Shown here in pieces: positions 58,251-64,000 of a stretch of 64,000 nt of DNA (its first letter is position 1; every line of letters begins with the position of its first letter). The translations under genes were made by a program, and so were the position numbers. Under the pieces are notes generated by a model. The model was given only the letters and a program-made list of their open reading frames with translations. It did not search any database and had not been told where the DNA came from. Source of the DNA: Rhyacichthys aspro (taxonomy: Eukaryota; Chordata; Actinopteri; Gobiiformes; Rhyacichthyidae). Location: the NCBI GenBank assembly GCA_036850595.1, contig CM072166.1, forward strand, positions 1,061,955-1,125,954. The letters are read 5' to 3'.

Positions 58251-59179
58251 CCTGAACCGGGAAACTTCTCCCCCAAACCCCCCGGAATATTAGCCTCCTC
58301 TTCTTCCAAAACTCCACGATTTTTCACCACCGTCTCATTTCAAACCATAAAAACACAGACGCTGTATCCTTTACGCATTTGGCGCCGAGAATAAACCGTG
58401 CGTAAAAACCGAAAACACGACGTAAAAAAGTCAAATCCAAAGAGGGTTTTATTAAAGACACGGTCACAGCTCGCCCATGTCTCCGCTTCTGTCCGTCCAC
58501 AGCTGCTCCACGCGCACAGGCAACAGCGGGAGCGCGCACACAGCTCACAGGACGCACGGGAGCGCGCAGAAGACTCGGTTAGTTTTTGTGTTTTTTTCCC
58601 AGCGCGAAACATTTGGTTTGAAGCGCGCCAAAGAAGGTTGGACCATGACAGAGTATGTTTTAAGATGAGATTTTTGAGAGGAATAATAGTGTTTTTGATG
58701 ATAGTGCTACAGTGACATCAAGTGGACAGTCAGTGCAATTACGTTTCAAAAAAGCGTTCAAACAAAAGTCTGCTTTTGGTTTAATTCTTTAATCCTGGGT
58801 TTGAAGCTTAAGTTGCGCGTTTAGTACTTAGTCCTGGGTTTGTTTTGGTTCAGGCTTTCTTGATTTTCTTACATTAAAAGCAGATTAATCTTTGTATTTT
58901 ATTCCTGATTTGGGTGTTACTCTTCTGACCTCTAGTGGACATATCACGCAATTACAAGTGTTCATCAGTTTTTGTGTTTTTGTCTAAATTAGTGAATGCT
59001 TGCCCTAAATATTCTCTATGGAGCACACACTTAGAAACTAAATCAGGACTAGAGCCATATGAACATCTGATTTATTTGTCCCAATTTCCACCATTAGCTT
59101 CAAACAAGAACTTCCATGAAAACAACTCCGACAACACCATTACTTTTACATTTTTTATTACAATTATCTGTACACCACT

Positions 59180-60959
59180 TTATTTCAGCTCCTTCACAGC
59201 CAGACCTGCAACAGACAAAAGAAACCGTAAATCAATACAAGAAGCTTATTTTCTTCTAATATCTGAGCTTAAACACATAAAACAACTTGTTACCAATATG
59301 TATTTGAATAATGCTAAAACGGAACTGCCACAAGTTCGTTCTGAAAAAAAAAATCTGTTTAGTGTCGTCTTAATTTTTTGATGCATTGATCTCTTTCTCA
59401 AAACTCATGGGTTTGATTTGAATTTAGTCGTGTTTTAGTCTTTGTTCCTGGTTTAATGCTGGGTTTAGCTGTGGTTTTATCTGGATTTCGATTGGTTTAG
59501 TCCTGATTTAGTCCTGTTTAAATCCTGACTGGTCTCGTCTGGTTAGTCCTGGTTTACACTGTAGACATTTGAAGAACTTTGTGCATGATTTCAGTCTCAA
59601 AAAATGACAATGACTGTTGCAGAGCCATGATTTTTCTTTCTTATTTAAAGCTGTATTTTTGGAAACAGACGTGTTCACTTCAGACGAGACTCACCTGGAG
59701 GCAGCGACTGTTTGAGCTTCTCAGCCTTCTCTTTGTCGGTGATGACCAGTGTGTACAGGTATCTGCTGCAGCGCACCTTGAACTTCACATTGTCCTTGTT
59801 CTTCTTGATCTTTACGGCTAAAAATGATGGGACAAAACATTAATGTCACCTTGTGTAGCAGGGAATTTTTCCACTGTTTTCCACATGAGACCCAACTAAA
59901 CTACACTACAACTTTCTTTAAATGACTTTTCAAGGAACATGTGGCGTTGATTTACATTTGGACAGCAAAGCAAGTAACTAACTACACTGAACTGATCAAA
60001 ACTACTTTGTCACAAACTGTTGACAGAGCTGTGCCTCATAAATCTTAAGGTCACTCACACTTGGCATCCTTCCTCCTGGCTGTCAGCAGGAAATCTTTGA
60101 TTTCTTCAATCTTGCGTGGCTAAAAGAGAAAAGTCATACAGTTCAGATCACAGTAGTGTTAAGCAGCAGATCCTGTCAGTGTTAATGATCTGTCAGTGTT
60201 AAGCAGCAGACCCCGTCAGTGTTAATGATTTGTCAGTGGACCGGTGGAACTGTCGTTTCTGTTCAGATCGAAACGCAGCACTAGATCCATCATTGATCTG
60301 GCAAGCGTTGAATACACCACAGACACAAAAGCCTGGGATGATAGGACGTCTTGCGGTTTTATTTACCAAGTATTTTAATATATCTTTGTACACTGACACA
60401 AACTTGTATATATTTTAAAGCATCGCATCTTCAAACCTCCAGAAACCTTTACCACAATATTCAACATCTCACCATAAAGACAGTAGGTTTCATCAAATCT
60501 GATGCATCCTTGTCTAAAAGTGATTAGGAACTAAACATGAGGCACTCATCAGTGCATCCTTCAGCCTGGTTCTGAGAAGCCTGCTTTATTTCAGATTCTT
60601 TAGTTCAGATACTTGACTGATTTCTTTCAATCCGTGTTTTAAACATCGACGCACCAAAAGGAAACAAGTTTTCTTTTTTTAATGTGGCACTTCTTACTAC
60701 AACGTAAAACAAACCAAAACAGACCCACACAGCCTGCATTTAACCCAGCATTCATTAGCTTTTTAGCCGTTAGCCATCGGCCTGTTTAAGCTAATGGGAG
60801 CTGAGCTAACACCAACTGCGTACGCTAAACAACTCCAGATAACTTGGAAAACTAAACACTCAACAGGGAACTTAAATTAATAGATAAAACACCAATGCGC
60901 GTTACTTTCGACGAACTAGAAAAGGTTTTTAAAGGAAATGTTGTGAAAACGCTCACCAT
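59180..60959 (-). CDS. rpl38: 60S ribosomal protein L38, copy 2 (inverted)
   Basis: Coding segments on the - strand: 60959-60957 (ATG at the end of exon 60986-60957), 60119-60059, 59817-59695 and 59205-59180 (stop 59182-59180). The same 70-residue protein, exon sizes and splice sites as copy 1. Introns differ by scattered substitutions and 1-2 bp indels. All coding exons and the promoter region are intact, so it is not a processed pseudogene. Orientation relative to ttyh2 matches the vertebrate order. It may be the second haplotype of copy 1 rather than an extra gene. Confidence 0.95.
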
Positions 60960-61174
60960 GTTGTTGCCGGGTCCGCGGACTGAACTCTGCGGAGGAAGAG
61001 ACACGAGTCAGTTTTATCGATAAAAAACATAATCTTTCACAAATGTTTATGTTGCTACATTCACAGTAATTGTGTTAATCCTTAGTTCATGTAAAACTGA
61101 GCGTAAATGCAAGGATTAAATGGATGGATGGGGATTAATGTGGTGGAATATTTGGTGTGAAAATGCTACACTCA

Positions 61175-61230
61175 CTCAGTCTGACAGAGAGGGACGAAGA
61201 GGGGCGGACTTCCGGTTTCACAAACTTATA
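61175..61230 (-). promoter_or_regulatory. rpl38: rpl38 core promoter, copy 2
   Basis: Mirrors 45578-45629: an ACCGGAAGTCCGCCCC motif (one C fewer in the GC box) followed on the - strand by the TCTTCGTCCCTCTCTGTC pyrimidine stretch and the ACTGAGTGAGTGTAG donor region. One C is also missing from the pyrimidine stretch relative to copy 1. Confidence 0.55.
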
Positions 61231-62528
61231 TCCGGCTCTACGGAAAGCGTTAGGGAACAATATTCCTGCGCCGACTTCTTCGTTACCATAGTTTTTACAT
61301 TTACTTTCATGAAATTAACTAAGATTACATTTACTTAACTAAAAAACACGAAATAATAGATCTTTGCAGAAATTTTATTTATTATGTAAACTTTGGATGC
61401 GTTTATGTCCAATATAGTGCAGAGTCTTAGCTAATTGTAATATTGCAGTAATAATAATAACAATTGTATTTATTTCATTAGATTCATGCTAGGTATGTGA
61501 TGTTTTCTTCCTTAATACATGAATATAATTAAACTGAGCTCAGATTATAATAATAATGTATTTGACACACTGTACTGGGACACATTTAGTTCTGTACATT
61601 TATTCATGAATATTGGTTTTAGTCCAGAAATAAAATCCTCAAACTGTGATGAACTCCTCTGAAGCAGACTAACTGTGTTTTCTCAGTGACCTCTGTTTGT
61701 GGAGCAGCTGTTGTTGGTGGAGAGACGTGAGTTCAGTGGAGACCCATAAAGACCAGACCTGAGGACGGACTCATGACTCGTGTAGGTCCTTCTATCGGTC
61801 CCTAAACGAGCAGCATTCTCCGGATTCAAAGAACTTTCCTGGCATCGGTCTCTGAGGCTGCAGTGGGATTACACACAAGTAAACAGTTCTCTCGATGTAC
61901 TGGATTTAACCAAGACCAAAACAGGACCAAACCTAGACCTAGAAGTCTCAAAACATAGTTAGAGGCCTCCAGGGGTTGAGTTTGGTTTAGGTCTAGTTTA
62001 GCCCTGATATTGTGCCGCTTTTGGACAGGCTTTGATGGTTTTTCTGGGACTTAAACAGGATTTATATATATTTTAACTGGATTTAGTTAGTTTAGTTATT
62101 TAAGTTGGACGTTAACTGGTTTAAAGTAGATTTAGACAGGTGTTAAATGGTTTTAATTGGACTGTAAATGGTTTTAGCAGGATTTGGGCAGATTTTAAGC
62201 AGTTTTAGTTGAACTTTAACTGGTTTAAAGTGGATTTGGGCAGATTTAAGGCAGTTTTAGTTGGACTGTAAGTGGTTTTAACTGGACATGGGCAGGTTTT
62301 AAGTGTTTTTATTTGGTCTTTATCTTTTTTTTTTTTTTTTACTGTTTTAGGCAGGTTTTAAATGGTTTTAGTTGGTCTTTAATCAGTTTAAGGCCCAGTG
62401 CAGAGGTATGTAGTCTTCAGGTTGAACTCCCGTTGACCCGTTGACCCGTCTTCTTTGGGACCGACTTGGCTCTGATGAAGTCCACTGGGTCCGGGTTTAG
62501 TCCGAGGTGGGTCTGGACTGGACTGAGG
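61231..62528. other. Spacer between rpl38 and pvalef (right arm)
   Basis: Inverted counterpart of 44271-45575, with the poly-T at about 62327-62340 shorter than the left-arm poly-A. The short open frame of the left arm is broken here by a missing T in GTTCTTTGAATCC. No gene seen. Confidence 0.6.
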
Positions 62529-62579
62529 TATAAATATAAGAGACACAGACGAGAGAGTTTAATCTGGAGTCGACTGAAG
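62529..62579 (+). promoter_or_regulatory. pvalef: TATA box and non-coding first exon of pvalef, copy 2
   Basis: TATAAATA at 62529-62536, then a short leader ending CGACTGAAG with donor GTGAGT at 62580. Same arrangement as the left-arm copy. Confidence 0.6.
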
Positions 62580-62607
62580 GTGAGTGGGTTGGGATGGGAT
62601 GGGGTGG

Positions 62608-62919
62608 GACTAAACCAGGTCTAAACCAGGACTAAACCAGGACTAAACCAGGTCTAAACCAGGACTAAACCAGGACTAAACCAGGTCTAAACCAGGACTA
62701 AACCAGGTCTAAACCAGGACTAAACCAGGACTAAACCAGGTCTAAACCAGGTCTAAACCAGGTCTAAACCAGGACTAAACCAGGACTAAACCAGGTCTAA
62801 ACCAGGACTAAACCAGGTCTAAACCAGGCCTAAACCAGGACTAAACCAGGACTAAACCAGGTCTAAACCAGGTCTAAACCAGGTCTAAACCAGGACTAAA
62901 CCAGGACTAAACCAGGACC
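62608..62919. repeat. 11-bp minisatellite in pvalef 5' intron (right arm)
   Basis: About 28 copies of CCAGGACTAAA / CCAGGTCTAAA, the inverted counterpart of 43913-44190 but about 30 bp longer. The length difference and variant order give a direct comparison of two versions of the locus. Confidence 0.96.
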
Positions 62920-63006
62920 ATAGTATTTTACAGTTTGTTTCCTTCAGATCAAAGCTAACTCTAGTTTTTTGTGTGTTTTTTTTTGACTAAAGCTGGTGAA
63001 AACAAA

Positions 63007-63453
63007 ATGGAGGACGACTTCCGGCCGCAGTTGAAGAGGGTTGCCGTGGCGATGGGTGCGACTCTGTCCGAACAGGAAGTGGATCGAATCCCGCGAGAAT
63101 TCAAAAGACAGGGTTCGTGCTCAGATGACACCGTCCACATTAAAACAAAACACATTTTTCTAGACTTGTATTGACACAGACTGTTGCTGAATCCGCCGAG
63201 GCCAAAATAAAACCTGGTGTTTTAGTTTAAAACATGGATCACTGCTGCTTTAAAGGTTCAGATGCGTGTGATGCCTTTACTGTCCCCTCACAGACCGGTT
63301 GAATGTCTCGTCCTCAGGGAGCTTCCACTACAGCTGCTTCCTGGATTATATGAGACAGTTCCAGACGTCGGAGCAGAAGGAGGCGGCCATTAGACGAGCC
63401 TTCACTGAACTGGACCGGGACGGCAGCGGCTTCATCGAGTGGAACGAGATCAA
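63007..63453 (+). CDS. pvalef: Parvalbumin-like EF-hand protein, copy 2 (cut by window end)
   Basis: Two exons are visible: 63007-63112 (ATG 63007) and 63318-63453, in phase and encoding the N-terminal region and the first EF loop DRDGSGFIEWNE. The remaining two exons should follow the minisatellite that runs off the window end. It differs from copy 1 at residue 9: RPQLKR here against RPQVKR there (CAGTTG versus CAGGTG). Downstream intron bases also differ slightly. The weak GG|GTTCGTG donor is shared. Confidence 0.8.
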
Positions 63454-63535
63454 GTAAAACACAGCATCATCAGGAATAAACCAGGAAAAAAACTAACCCA
63501 GGAGGAAAACTGAGGCTGATTTATTAAATACATGA

Positions 63536-63537
<2 letters not shown>

Positions 63538-63582
<45 letters not shown>
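63538..63582. repeat. (TTA)n microsatellite (right arm)
   Basis: About 15 TTA repeats, shorter than the paired (TAA)n tract at 43234-43296. Confidence 0.95.
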
Positions 63583-63583
<1 letters not shown>

Positions 63584-63626
63584 AAACTCTGTTAGTTCTG
63601 AGACGAGAATAGAAATTAAGAACTAA

Positions 63627-64000
63627 CTGGACTAAACCAGGACTAAACCAGGACTAAACCAGGTCTAAAGCAGGTCTAAACCAGGAGTAAACCAGGACTA
63701 AACCAGGACTAAACCAGGTCTAAAGCAGGTCTAAACCAGGACTAAACCAGGACTAAACCAAGTCTTAACCAGGACTAAACCAGGACTAAACCAGGACTAA
63801 ACCAGGACTAAACCAGGACTAAACCAAGTCTTAACCAGGACTAAACCAGGACTAAACCAAGTCTTAACCAGGACTAAACCAGGAGTAAACCAGGACTAAA
63901 CCAGGACTAAACCAGGTCTAAAGCAGGTCTAAACCAGGACTAAACCAGGATTAAACCAAGTCTTAACCAGGTCTAAACCAGGACTAAACCAGGACTAAAC
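63627..64000. repeat. 11-bp minisatellite in pvalef intron (right arm, cut)
   Basis: At least 34 copies of CCAGGACTAAA, CCAGGTCTAAA and CCAAGTCTTAA, running off the window. Variant order differs from the left-arm array at 42650-43165, as expected of a fast-evolving tandem repeat. Confidence 0.96.

Larger units (their letters stand above)
58673..64000. repeat. Right arm of the inverted duplication
   Basis: Reverse complement of 48133 down to about 42832. It runs to the window end inside a minisatellite, so its outer boundary is not visible. The inner boundary lies about 420 bp upstream of the ttyh2 ATG. Small indels between arms include a lost C in ACTC(C)GTG, an A gained in CTAAAAAGC, and microsatellite and minisatellite length changes. 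Confidence 0.95.

Noticed and set aside
58257..58612. Open frames on both strands upstream of ttyh2 exon 1
   Set aside because: GC-rich promoter/5' UTR sequence with overlapping frames on both strands and no homology.

Overview
This looks like a window of a ray-finned (teleost) fish nuclear genome. The genes are vertebrate, with many small GT-AG exons, short introns and 3' UTRs with AATAAA signals, and the non-coding DNA is crowded with minisatellites. Every call comes from reading exon translations and splice junctions by eye; no search was run. All gene models below stay in frame across every junction.

Layout. (1) 1386-3393, + strand: 3' half of an HTRA1 serine protease gene (end of the trypsin-like domain with the catalytic Ser, plus the PDZ domain); its 5' exons lie left of the window. 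(2) 7012-11994, - strand: paat (C10orf88 homologue), eight coding exons with minisatellites in its introns. HTRA1 and C10orf88 also lie near each other on human 10q26. (3) About 12690-12805: a compact promoter-like stretch between paat and asb3. (4) 13350-16037, + strand: asb3, an ankyrin-repeat/SOCS-box protein, nine coding exons. (5) 18333-38009, + strand: abca5, a full-size ABC transporter, 37 coding exons, 1672 codons. (6) 42416-43825, - strand: a parvalbumin-like EF-hand gene (pvalef). (7) 45848-47626, + strand: rpl38. (8) 48134-48233: a 100-N assembly gap. (9) 48234-58121: about 10 kb with no convincing exon, probably intron 1 of ttyh2, whose first coding exon is at 58122-58250 on the - strand. 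(10) 58673-64000: an inverted, nearly identical copy of region 6-7, giving a second rpl38 (- strand) and a second pvalef (+ strand, cut by the window end).

The most striking structure is this inverted duplication. Left-arm homology runs exactly into the N gap, and ttyh2 exon 1 faces the wrong way for a gene that would have to continue across the left arm. The simplest reading is that the sequence right of the gap is the other haplotype, placed in reverse orientation. A real, recent inverted duplication remains possible.

The second theme is minisatellites. An 11-bp unit (TTTAGTCCTGG / TTTAGACCTGG) recurs at many separate loci. Several 21-bp families and a roughly 31-bp family share its TTTAG core. 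One 93-bp abca5 intron is almost entirely this repeat, and another abca5 intron carries a 63-bp (3 x 21) higher-order array. A separate interspersed element of about 330-370 bp appears in at least three good and three decayed copies.

Functionally the genes are unrelated: extracellular proteolysis (htra1), ABC-ATPase-associated factor (paat), ubiquitin-ligase substrate adaptor (asb3), lipid transporter (abca5), Ca2+ buffer (pvalef), ribosome (rpl38) and chloride-channel family/membrane protein (ttyh2). I found no tRNA, rRNA, CRISPR or intact autonomous transposon gene.
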